The position numbers and the translations under genes were made by a program. Positions 45,763 through 53,041 of a stretch of DNA of 64,000 nt are shown in pieces; positions within the stretch are counted from its first letter, which is position 1; each line of letters opens with the position of its first letter. The DNA is from Paenibacillus sp. FSL R7-0273. GTDB lineage: Bacteria; Bacillota; Bacilli; Paenibacillales; Paenibacillaceae. Under the pieces are notes generated by a model that searched no databases, was not told where the DNA came from, and saw only the letters and a program-made list of their open reading frames with translations. Location: positions 642,501 to 706,500 of the forward strand of contig NZ_CP009283.1 in NCBI RefSeq assembly GCF_000758625.1, given 5' to 3'.

Positions 45763-46293
45763 ATTGGAGGAAGGCGAGGACTTCCGGCGGTTTTTGGGTT
45801 TGGCCGGGGATTTGCGGCGCTGCTTGGACGGGCGTCTTTTTTTGCGTTTCGGCTGATACATGGCGGCGTCCTCCTCCGCGGCGAACGAGCCGGAGCCCTT
45901 CTTTTTGCCGAAGGTGCCCATAACGAGCTTCACCATCGGCGCCATCTGCTGAAAGCCCTCAACGACCTTCTGCACCTTGCCCATGGAGCTGACAATCCCG
46001 TCGATCCCGCCCATCCGGTCCACGATGCCCTTAATCTGCTCCAGATTAGCCAGGTTCCCGAGATTGCCGAGATTACCAAGCAGTCCGCCGGCTTTGGGAG
46101 CTGCTTCAGCTGCGGCTACCGGTATGGCAAGCGCTGTATCGGCGGCCTCGGCTCCGAATGCCGGCAGCAGGCCGGCTTCAATTGGAGGCGGCGGCTGGAC
46201 GTAGGGACCGATGCCGGGATAGGCTGAAGGAGCGTATGAACCGGCCAGCGAGCGCCCCTCCCGGCGGGAATGATTATAGTAATGATGAGGCAT
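45745..46293 (-). CDS. VrrA/YqfQ-like protein with basic tail
   Basis: Translation gives 182 residues. The N-terminus is rich in His, Tyr and Pro (PHHYYNHSRREGRS; PPPPIEAGLLPAF). Next come leucine/asparagine/glycine repeats (GLLGNLGNLGNLANLEQIKG) and a helical segment MGKVQKVVEGFQQMAPMVKL, then a strongly basic tail of about 45 residues (PKRKKRRPSKQRRKSPAKPK). The middle resembles the YqfQ/VrrA family of Bacillus, known for tandem repeats and without a defined role; the tail could bind nucleic acid or teichoic acid. Start ATG 46293 has AAAGGA ten bases upstream. Family assignment is tentative. Confidence 0.65.
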   Translation of the reverse strand: MPHHYYNHSRREGRSLAGSYAPSAYPGIGPYVQPPPPIEAGLLPAFGAEAADTALAIPVAAAEAAPKAGGLLGNLGNLGNLANLEQIKGIVDRMGGIDGIVSSMGKVQKVVEGFQQMAPMVKLVMGTFGKKKGSGSFAAEEDAAMYQPKRKKRRPSKQRRKSPAKPKNRRKSSPSSNKRRRS

Positions 46294-46591
46294 AACATCA
46301 CATTCCTTTGTTGTTGGTTTGCTATACTGTATGTCATGGGCGAACATAAGGTATAGACAAACGCCCGGGTTACCGGGATAAGAGCGGAAAAGGGCGGATG
46401 CCCACAAGGGGGCGGCGGAAGTGAAGAAACCGTGTCCATGCTTGATTTTCAGAGGTTATGTAGTACTATAGTTAAGGCGGTAAATCCTATCAGATACATA
46501 TAGAGTAGAATCCAAACCCGACATTTGGTGTACGCCTGGGGTGGACAAATGTCCATCATTTTCGTTCTTTACAGCGTGAAATCGTTAATGC

Positions 46592-46620
46592 TTGAAAAAA
46601 CTGCCCCAGTGCAATATAGT
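46592..46620 (+). promoter_or_regulatory. sigma-A promoter of yerC
   Basis: TTGAAA (46592-46597), 17 bp and TATAGT (46615-46620). A small palindrome TGGACAAATGTCCA lies upstream at about 46541-46554 and could be an operator. The rest of the 440-base gap 46294-46733 shows no gene. Confidence 0.65.
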
Positions 46621-46733
46621 AGAGGCAAGATAGTCTTGTTGATTTTACAGCTTTAATGCTTTAAAGCCAGTTTTGGATGATGCTTAATCCGTGAAGATGA
46701 TGCTGACCAAACTTTTTAGGGGATGATTCTACG

Positions 46734-47024
46734 ATGCAGCTTAAGAAGCTAAACGATAAAAGTATTGACCAATTATTCGAAGCCATTTTAACACTTAAAA
46801 ATATGGAAGAATGCTATGTCTTCTTCGATGATCTGTGCACCGTAAATGAGATTCAGTCGCTGTCACAGCGTCTTGAGGTTGCGCGCATGCTGGGCAAGGG
46901 CTCTACATACAATCAAATCGAAGCTGAGACCGGAGCGAGCACGGCTACCATCTCCCGGGTGAAGCGCTGCCTGAACTATGGTAATGACGGCTACAAAATG
47001 ACTCTGGAACGCCTGGGACGCTAA
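46734..47024 (+). CDS. yerC: YerC/YecD-family TrpR-like DNA-binding protein
   Basis: The 96-residue protein has a Trp-repressor fold: FDDLCTVNEIQSLSQRLEVA, then the helix-turn-helix TYNQIEAETGASTATISRVK followed by RCLNYGNDGY. This is the YerC family of Firmicutes, DNA-binding but without the TrpR tryptophan pocket assigned. Its target is unknown; in B. subtilis it is an essential or near-essential small regulator in some reports, which I cannot verify from here. It starts after a leader of about 110 bases and ends four bases before the chelatase gene, so the two are probably an operon. Confidence 0.85.
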   Translation: MQLKKLNDKSIDQLFEAILTLKNMEECYVFFDDLCTVNEIQSLSQRLEVARMLGKGSTYNQIEAETGASTATISRVKRCLNYGNDGYKMTLERLGR

Positions 47025-47028
47025 TCAT

Positions 47029-47793
47029 ATGAAACCGGGCGTCCTAATCATCAGTCACGGCTCCCGGGACAAGACCTGGGTGAAGATTGTCGATGAAGCA
47101 GTGAACCAGTTATCCTTGGAGGAGGCGCTGCCGGTGGCAGTGTCCTTTCTCGAGCTGGTAGAAGGCCGCCTGATTCAGGACGGAATAAATGAGCTTGAAC
47201 ATGCAGGGGTCACAGACATTATTGTGGTCCCCTTGTTTGTTTCATCGGGCAGTACGCATATTGATGAAATAGCATATGCACTGGGCTCGAAGCCTGCGCC
47301 GGAGCGCGAGACCGATCTTGAGCCGTTCACCGTCTGGGCGAACGTCCATTTCGGCTATCCGGTCGACGACGACCCGGACATTGCGGTCATGCTCTGGGAC
47401 AAGCTGCGGGAGCTGTCTGTCCGCCCGGAGCGCGAGGTCATCCTGCTCGTCGGCCACGGCAGCAAGCACGACGGCTTCCGCCAGCGCTGGGAAGCGGGCA
47501 TCTCCTCCCTGGCGGAGCGGGTGCGCGCCGTCAGCGGTATAGCAGCGGCGGATTACGGCCTGCTGAGCGTCGGGACGGTGCGGGAGCGGGCGGAATATTG
47601 GATAGGGCTGGGCTACGGTGTGCTGGTGGCCCCGCTCTTTTTGAGTGAGGGATATTTCACCAAGGTTGTACTTCCGGGGCAGCTCCAGGGGCTGGATTAC
47701 GGCTACACCGGCCGCACACTGCTGCCGCATCCGCTGCTGCCGCACTGGATTGAAGAGCAGGTGCGTGTGATGCTGCAGCGGGTGCGCGGATAG
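47029..47793 (+). CDS. CbiX/SirB-type sirohydrochlorin chelatase
   Basis: This 254-residue class II chelatase has two CbiX-like halves. H10 in LIISHGSRDKTWVKIV is the usual metal ligand of the first half, with VVPLFVSSGSTHIDEIAYAL as its second motif. The second half starts LLVGHGSKHDGFRQRWEAGI and continues with VAPLFLSEGYFTKVVLP. Enzymes of this group insert Co2+, Fe2+ or Ni2+ into sirohydrochlorin for cobalamin or siroheme. No other tetrapyrrole genes are near, so the metal is not decided. It follows yerC by four bases. Confidence 0.85.
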   Translation: MKPGVLIISHGSRDKTWVKIVDEAVNQLSLEEALPVAVSFLELVEGRLIQDGINELEHAGVTDIIVVPLFVSSGSTHIDEIAYALGSKPAPERETDLEPFTVWANVHFGYPVDDDPDIAVMLWDKLRELSVRPEREVILLVGHGSKHDGFRQRWEAGISSLAERVRAVSGIAAADYGLLSVGTVRERAEYWIGLGYGVLVAPLFLSEGYFTKVVLPGQLQGLDYGYTGRTLLPHPLLPHWIEEQVRVMLQRVRG

Positions 47794-47977
47794 TAATGAG
47801 CTTTTATAGTCTAAAACGGGTTCTGCTGCATAGATATATTTAGATAGCCTGCTGATGCAATTTGTATGATATAGCAAAAAAGATTTGCCGATTAGCCTCC
47901 AACATTGCTTGTAGGGTGCGGAATTGGGTATAATCAGTAAGGTTATCTATTTTAAATACACAGGTGGCGTTCCGGTA

Positions 47978-48871
47978 ATGAAAACTGCGAGATTGATTTA
48001 TAATCCCACTTCTGGACGGGAAGAAATGAAAAGACGACTCGCCGACATTTTGGAGCGGCTGGATATTGGCGGCATTGAAGCCTCCTGCCATGCCACAACC
48101 GGGGAAGGCGATGCAACGGCAGCGGCGGCTGAGGCTGTTGAACGCGGCACTTTTGATCTGATCATAGCGGCCGGCGGTGACGGTACTCTGAATGAGGTCA
48201 TCAACGGGATGGCGGAGAAGCCTAACCGGCCCCCGCTGGGTGTACTGCCGCTTGGTACGACCAATGATTTTGCCCGGGCGATGGGCATTCCGAAGAACTG
48301 GGAGGATTCCTGCGATCTGATTCTGCGCCAGGAGTCGCGCCTGATTGACCTCGGTAAAGCCAACGACCGTTATTTCATTAATATAGCCGGCGGCGGACGC
48401 CTGACCGAGCTGACATACGAGGTTCCAAGCAGACTGAAGACCATGATGGGCCAGCTTGCTTACTACCTGAAGGGTATCGAGAAAATGGCCAGCCTGTCGC
48501 CGCAGGAGCTCTACATCCGCGCGAACGGCCAGGAGCTGATTCATGACGAGTTCATGCTGTTCCTGATCGCCAACACCAACTCCGTCGGCGGCTTTGAGAA
48601 GCTTGCTCCGGATGCCCGGATCGACGACGGCCTGTTCGACGTCATTGCAGTCAAGAAATGTAACCTTGCCGAGTTCATCCGTCTGGTCACCCTGGCCATC
48701 CGCGGCGAGCATTTGCAGGACAAGAAAGTCGTGTACTTCCGTACCGACGCAATGGAGGTTACCTCTCCGGGCTACGTCCAGCTTAACCTGGACGGTGAGC
48801 TAGGCGGTACCCTGCCGGGCAGGTTCGAGATCCTGCCGCAGCATCTGCGGATTTTTGCGCAGAATCACTAA
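47978..48871 (+). CDS. dgkB: diacylglycerol kinase (DgkB-type)
   Basis: The 297-residue lipid kinase shows ARLIYNPTSGREEMKRRLAD at the start and the catalytic loop AAGGDGTLNEVINGMA, with LPLGTTNDFARAMGIP following. It phosphorylates diacylglycerol to phosphatidic acid, recycling lipid released when lipoteichoic acid is made. Start ATG 47978 follows AGGTGG; earlier in-frame codons lack a ribosome site. B. subtilis dgkB also neighbours the 23S rRNA methyltransferase gene yerS, the same order as here. Confidence 0.9.
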   Translation: MKTARLIYNPTSGREEMKRRLADILERLDIGGIEASCHATTGEGDATAAAAEAVERGTFDLIIAAGGDGTLNEVINGMAEKPNRPPLGVLPLGTTNDFARAMGIPKNWEDSCDLILRQESRLIDLGKANDRYFINIAGGGRLTELTYEVPSRLKTMMGQLAYYLKGIEKMASLSPQELYIRANGQELIHDEFMLFLIANTNSVGGFEKLAPDARIDDGLFDVIAVKKCNLAEFIRLVTLAIRGEHLQDKKVVYFRTDAMEVTSPGYVQLNLDGELGGTLPGRFEILPQHLRIFAQNH

Positions 48872-48901
48872 GCGGGAGATCAGCAAAAAGTAAGACAAGA
48901 T

Positions 48902-48952
48902 AAAGCTCCACTTGATTCGTGCGGTGGCCCGCCGGGTCAGCTGGAGCTTTTG
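48902..48952 (+). terminator. possible terminator after dgkB
   Basis: AAAGCTCCA (48902-48910) pairs with TGGAGCTTT (48942-48950), enclosing a GC-rich loop, followed by TT. The large loop makes it weak. Confidence 0.45.
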
Positions 48953-48987
48953 GCATGAGAAGAACATGAAAGAAGTGAGTATACAAT

Positions 48988-50592
48988 ATGAGTAAACACC
49001 GCAGCGGACGCCGTGGGGGCAGCCGGGAAGCAGCAGCGCCAGCCGCCGATCTGCCAGTGAACAAGAATGACGAGGTGATGCTCGATATTATCGGCATGAC
49101 CCATGAAGGTGAGGGGGTAGGCCGGGTGGATGGCTTTACCCTCTTTGTGCAGGGCGCCCTGCCCGGTGAGAAGGTCCAGGCCAAGGTGCTTAAGACCAAG
49201 AAGCAGTACGGCTATGCCAAGCTGCTGAAGCTGGTGCAGTCCAGCCGTGACCGCATCGCGCCGCCCTGCGACATCTACGACCAGTGCGGCGGCTGTCAGC
49301 TGCAGCACATGGACTACACCGCCCAGCTAGCCTGGAAGCGCCAGCTGGTGGTGGACAACCTGCAGCGGATCGGTAAGCTGCAGGTGGCCGGAGCGCCGGA
49401 CAGAGGCGCTATAGCCGGAAGCGGCGGCGCGGAGGGAACTGCAGAGGCGGCTGGGCTGGCTGAGGGCGCGGGTGCCGGTGCCGGAAGCGGGGACGCGGAA
49501 GGAGCTGCAGAAGCGGCGAAGCCTGCGGGTGAAGCGAGTACTGGTGCCGGGGAGGCGTGGGCTGACGGCATCATCGTCCGCCCGACGCTGGGTATGGACG
49601 AGCCTTGGCGCTACCGCAACAAGGCCCAGGTGCCGATCGGCGTCACTGAAGGCGGGCTGGTCGGCGGCTTCTATGCCCGCGGCAGCCACCGGATCGTCGA
49701 TATGGAGACGTGTCTGATCCAGCATGAGCATAACGACGACGTCGTAGCTGCGGTGAAGAGCATCGGCAGAGAGCTCGGGATTACTGCATATAATGAAGAA
49801 ACAGGCCGGGGCCTGCTCCGCCACGTCGTCGTGAAGAAGGCTTTCCGCACCGGTGAGATGATGCTCGTCCTTGTTACGAGCGGCCGCGATATCCCGCACC
49901 TGGATGCCTGGCTCGGCAGCATCCGCGAACAGCTCCCGGATGTAGTCAGCATCTGCCAGAACGTAAACCCTCAGCGTACGAACGTGATTTTCGGCAACGA
50001 AACCCGCGTCCTGTGGGGCCGAGACGTAATCTACGATTACATCGGGGACGTACAGTTCGCCATCTCGGCGCGTTCCTTCTATCAGGTGAACCCGGCACAG
50101 ACTGAGGTGCTGTACGGCAAAACCGTAGAATACGCGGGACTGACCGGCAACGAAACCGTCATCGATGCCTACTGCGGCATCGGGACGATCTCCCTGTTCC
50201 TGGCCCAGCATGCAGCTAAGGTTTATGGCGTAGAGATTGTGCCTGAAGCGATTGAGGATGCGCGCGGAAACGCGAAGCTTAATAATATGAATAATGTAGT
50301 GTTCGAGGTAGGGGCGTCCGAGGACGTTATCCCGAACTGGAAAGAGCAGGGCGTTACGCCCGACGTGATCGTCGTCGATCCGCCGCGCAAGGGCTGCGAC
50401 CCGCGTCTGCTGGATACGATCCTGGCGATGAAGCCGGAGCGGGTAGTGTATGTGTCGTGTAATCCATCGACACTGGCAAGGGATTTAAGGGTGCTGGAGG
50501 ATGGCGGGTATAAGACGGTGGAGGTTACGCCGGTGGATATGTTCCCGCATACGGTGCATGTGGAGAGCGTGGCTGTGCTGGTGAAGAGTTAA
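48988..50592 (+). CDS. rlmCD: 23S rRNA (uracil-C5) methyltransferase, RlmD/RlmCD family
   Basis: The 534-residue protein has an N-terminal TRAM domain (about residues 29-90), the iron-sulfur cysteine motif [15 protein letters not shown], then a SAM-dependent methyltransferase domain with [20 protein letters not shown] and [12 protein letters not shown]. The catalytic cysteine lies in [15 protein letters not shown]. It makes m5U in 23S rRNA (m5U747 and/or m5U1939 in Bacillus RlmCD). Unusually, residues about 134-190 are an Ala/Gly/Glu-rich stretch with repeats of [20 protein letters not shown] type, inserted between the iron-sulfur part and the catalytic half. Start ATG 48988 has only AAGTGAG upstream. 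Confidence 0.92.
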   Translation: MSKHRSGRRGGSREAAAPAADLPVNKNDEVMLDIIGMTHEGEGVGRVDGFTLFVQGALPGEKVQAKVLKTKKQYGYAKLLKLVQSSRDRIAPPCDIYDQCGGCQLQHMDYTAQLAWKRQLVVDNLQRIGKLQVAGAPDRGAIAGSGGAEGTAEAAGLAEGAGAGAGSGDAEGAAEAAKPAGEASTGAGEAWADGIIVRPTLGMDEPWRYRNKAQVPIGVTEGGLVGGFYARGSHRIVDMETCLIQHEHNDDVVAAVKSIGRELGITAYNEETGRGLLRHVVVKKAFRTGEMMLVLVTSGRDIPHLDAWLGSIREQLPDVVSICQNVNPQRTNVIFGNETRVLWGRDVIYDYIGDVQFAISARSFYQVNPAQTEVLYGKTVEYAGLTGNETVIDAYCGIGTISLFLAQHAAKVYGVEIVPEAIEDARGNAKLNNMNNVVFEVGASEDVIPNWKEQGVTPDVIVVDPPRKGCDPRLLDTILAMKPERVVYVSCNPSTLARDLRVLEDGGYKTVEVTPVDMFPHTVHVESVAVLVKS

Positions 50593-50674
50593 AACAGGGA
50601 AATATATCCCTATATCTGTAATGTATAGCGGCATGGTGATTATTTGTTGTGTGCTAATATCTGGTACTATTTAT

Positions 50675-50872
50675 TTAAAGGACGACGTCAGGGCTTATAA
50701 TACGTCGTCTTTTTTTATGCTTTAGTTTCCGTGTACTTGGCAAGAATAGTAGATCAATCGCCTTGTTAGCTGCATCATTATCAGCTTTTTTTGCAATGTA
50801 TGACCCTAAATGTTCATTGCCGGGAATCGCATCTGATTCCGAGTTTTTAAACTTATCCTCATAAACTAACTT
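50675..50872 (-). pseudogene. candidate gene remnant (65 open codons, no start)
   Basis: On the minus strand, from a stop at about 50873, a frame of 65 codons runs with natural-looking content: KLVYEDKFKNSESDAIPGNE, then HLGSYIAKKADNDAANKAID, then LLFLPSTRKLKHKKRRR. It has no ATG, GTG or TTG and no ribosome site, and its last codons fall into the terminator hairpin of the neighbouring gene. It looks like the broken end of a lost gene, but I do not recognise the family. The opposite-strand text reads as AT-rich non-coding DNA. It could also be chance. Confidence 0.3.
50681..50716 (+). terminator. terminator of the rRNA methyltransferase gene
   Basis: GACGACGT (50681-50688) pairs with ACGTCGTC (50702-50709), then seven Ts. 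Confidence 0.85.
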
Positions 50873-50884
50873 TTATATATTAAC

Positions 50885-50914
50885 TTGACAATAATAAGCT
50901 ATAAGGTTTAGAAT
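50885..50914 (+). promoter_or_regulatory. promoter of the short-chain dehydrogenase gene
   Basis: Perfect TTGACA (50885-50890), 18 bp and TAGAAT (50909-50914). It lies about 115 bases before the start codon. A direct repeat of GACAAT words (50932, 50948) lies in the leader. Confidence 0.6.
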
Positions 50915-51029
50915 TATTTGTGTCAGGTATTCGACAATTCGGCACTATGACAATAGCTATCCTCGAGGGTATATTAAATTTCATTTGTACCGACAATATA
51001 ATGATTAGTTACTATTGGAGGAATTCATC

Positions 51030-51773
51030 ATGACTAACCTTACAGACAAAGTTGCAATAGTTACAGGCGGAGCTTCCGGTATTGGTTTGGCTACAGTTAA
51101 AGCTTTTTTAGCTAAAGGAGCTAAAGTGGTCATTGCCGATTACAATGAAGAGCATGGCAAAGCCGCTGAGCAAGATTTGAAACAAACATATTCCGATGTC
51201 CTTTTTGTTAAAGTAAATGTAGCTGATGAAAAACAAGTTGAGAATCTGGTATCTGAAACGGTTAAACGGTTCGGTAAATTGGATATCATGTTTAATAATG
51301 CAGGTATAGGCGTTCAAAAGCCATCACACGAACTAACTGATGAAGAGTACAAACGCGTAATAGCAATTAACCAGGATGGTGTCTTCTATGGTGCGAAATA
51401 TGCCATCCGTGAAATGCTGAAAACTGGCGGAGGGTCCATTATCAGTACTTCTTCAATCTTAGGTTCAGTTGGTGAACCGACTTCTATGCCGTATGCAGCA
51501 AGTAAAGGTGCTATAAACCAAATTACAAAATCACTTGCGTTGGAATATGCAGACCGCAATATTCGTGTTAACGCAGTTGCTCCGGGTTTTATCGAAAGTG
51601 GCCTTGTTAATAAAGAGGCACTGGGCGATTTCTATGACGGATTAGTGGCCAAGCATCCATTAGGCCGTTTGGGTAACCCGGAAGAAATTGCTCACGCTGT
51701 CGTATTTTTGGCCGAAAATGATTTTGTTACCGGAACAACGATTTCAGTTGATGGCGGATATCTTGCCAAGTGA
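51030..51773 (+). CDS. short-chain dehydrogenase/reductase, 3-oxoacyl or glucose dehydrogenase type
   Basis: A 247-residue classical SDR: the NAD(P) motif TGGASGIG at about residues 13-20, NNAGIG, then the catalytic S-x-YxxxK in STSSILGSVGEPTSMPYAAS (Y and K complete it). VNAVAPGFIESGLVN and a C-terminal TGTTISVDGGY are family-typical. Cofactor choice is suggested by IADYNEEH (Asp after the second strand), which favours NAD. The substrate is unknown. Its A+T content and third-base use are clearly higher than in the neighbours, which suggests acquisition by transfer. ATG 51030 follows TTGGAGGAA. Confidence 0.85.
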   Translation: MTNLTDKVAIVTGGASGIGLATVKAFLAKGAKVVIADYNEEHGKAAEQDLKQTYSDVLFVKVNVADEKQVENLVSETVKRFGKLDIMFNNAGIGVQKPSHELTDEEYKRVIAINQDGVFYGAKYAIREMLKTGGGSIISTSSILGSVGEPTSMPYAASKGAINQITKSLALEYADRNIRVNAVAPGFIESGLVNKEALGDFYDGLVAKHPLGRLGNPEEIAHAVVFLAENDFVTGTTISVDGGYLAK

Positions 51774-51808
51774 TTTATATAAAATAAGATAAGAGGCTCC
51801 TCACTTAG

Positions 51809-51840
51809 AAACTCCGCGGCTTGCGCCACGGAGTTTTTTT
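51809..51840 (+). terminator. terminator of the SDR gene
   Basis: AAACTCCGCGGC / GCCACGGAGTTT with loop TTGC, one mismatch, then seven Ts. The following 140 bases to the end of the next gene hold no further feature that I see. Confidence 0.85.
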
Positions 51841-51982
51841 GTCCAGTTCTATAAGGTCACATTTCATATTAACTCTAAGGAGCGGGGATTGCCTTAGCCC
51901 TTGGCTGTAACATAGGAGCCATTTAGTACGGTGTTGTTCCACCCGGTGTATCAGAAATGTGAAACTAGAACACGAACACACT

Positions 51983-53041
51983 CTACAATCGCTGCAGAAG
52001 CGCGGTATAGTAATCATTTCCGTTCCGCTTATCCAGTTTTTCCGCTGTGGCGAGAGCGGCTTGCTGGAAGTGCTTCGCAAGCAACGTTACCTCCCCGGAC
52101 TGGTGCTCACACGGGTGCCCTGCAGGAAGCTTGACCTGGAACTGGATGGGTTCTTCCGCCAGCTGGCGGAACAGCTTGGCCGAATAGGCGTTGAATATCA
52201 TCCGGTCGACCGGGTTCTCATGATCGAGGGAGGAGGCGATATACTCTTCAAAGACCTCCAGCGCCTTGATTGGATCGGTCAAGGTCAGGTATCCGATGTG
52301 CTCTCCCTGATGATATAGAAAGTCGCGGTTTCCCTTTACCAGCTTGAAGCCCCTCTTCTGAAGCTTATCTGCTTCCTGCTGACGGCCCAGCCGCAGCAGG
52401 GGGAACAGCACCTTCGAGATGGTCACATGGGGCACCTCGCCGCAGCTCATTTTACCTTTGAGAATCGGCTCTGCTGTCTTCACGGTCCCTTCGTCGTCTC
52501 CCCGCTTCGCCAGAAACTCGACAAGACGGTTCTGCTCACAGGCCGGACAATCGCTCATCTCATCCCGGTCCATGGCCTGCAGGATGTCCCATTCTGACTG
52601 AGAATGGTCCAGCTCCCCAAGCTCCGCGAAGATATGCGCCCGGTAGTAGTGATAGGAACGGCTGCTATAGCCTTCGGCCGCAAAGCGTATCTTCATGTCC
52701 TCCAGCAAATTCTCAATCTGGACACGGCTTATATCTGCAAAGGAGGTGATGCGGTCCAGAACCCACTTGTAGGACCACAGCAGGGTGAAGCTGTCAAACC
52801 GGTCCGGATTTTTGTCATATTGCCCTAATTGCCAGGAAAAGGCGACCAGTGCCTTCATTGGATATCCGTGGAAGCTGCCTGTCTCTACGATTTCGCTGCG
52901 GGCCTCAAAGCCCTGATCGATATCTCCTGCAGCATCTGCCACCCGTACCGCCTGCTCCAGCAGCTCCAGCTTAGCTTTTCCGCCTGGCATGTCATAGGCT
53001 TCGTCCATCAGCTCTTCGAAACTCATCCCGGTAAGGTTCAT
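51983..53041 (-). CDS. uncharacterised helical-repeat protein, partner of the HSP90-like ATPase
   Basis: The 352-residue protein has no signal or membrane helix and is helical with a repeat-like pattern resembling TPR or solenoid folds (KLELLEQAVRVADAAGDIDQ; HYYRAHIFAELGELDHSQSE; LLRLGRQQEADKLQKRGFKL). A CPAC pair in EMSDCPACEQNRL could bind a metal. Its ATG follows the HSP90-like stop directly, so the two are one transcription unit. Since TPR proteins are regular partners of HSP90, a co-chaperone or client-adaptor role is a reasonable guess, no more. I recognise no named family. Confidence 0.6.
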   Translation of the reverse strand: MNLTGMSFEELMDEAYDMPGGKAKLELLEQAVRVADAAGDIDQGFEARSEIVETGSFHGYPMKALVAFSWQLGQYDKNPDRFDSFTLLWSYKWVLDRITSFADISRVQIENLLEDMKIRFAAEGYSSRSYHYYRAHIFAELGELDHSQSEWDILQAMDRDEMSDCPACEQNRLVEFLAKRGDDEGTVKTAEPILKGKMSCGEVPHVTISKVLFPLLRLGRQQEADKLQKRGFKLVKGNRDFLYHQGEHIGYLTLTDPIKALEVFEEYIASSLDHENPVDRMIFNAYSAKLFRQLAEEPIQFQVKLPAGHPCEHQSGEVTLLAKHFQQAALATAEKLDKRNGNDYYTALLQRL

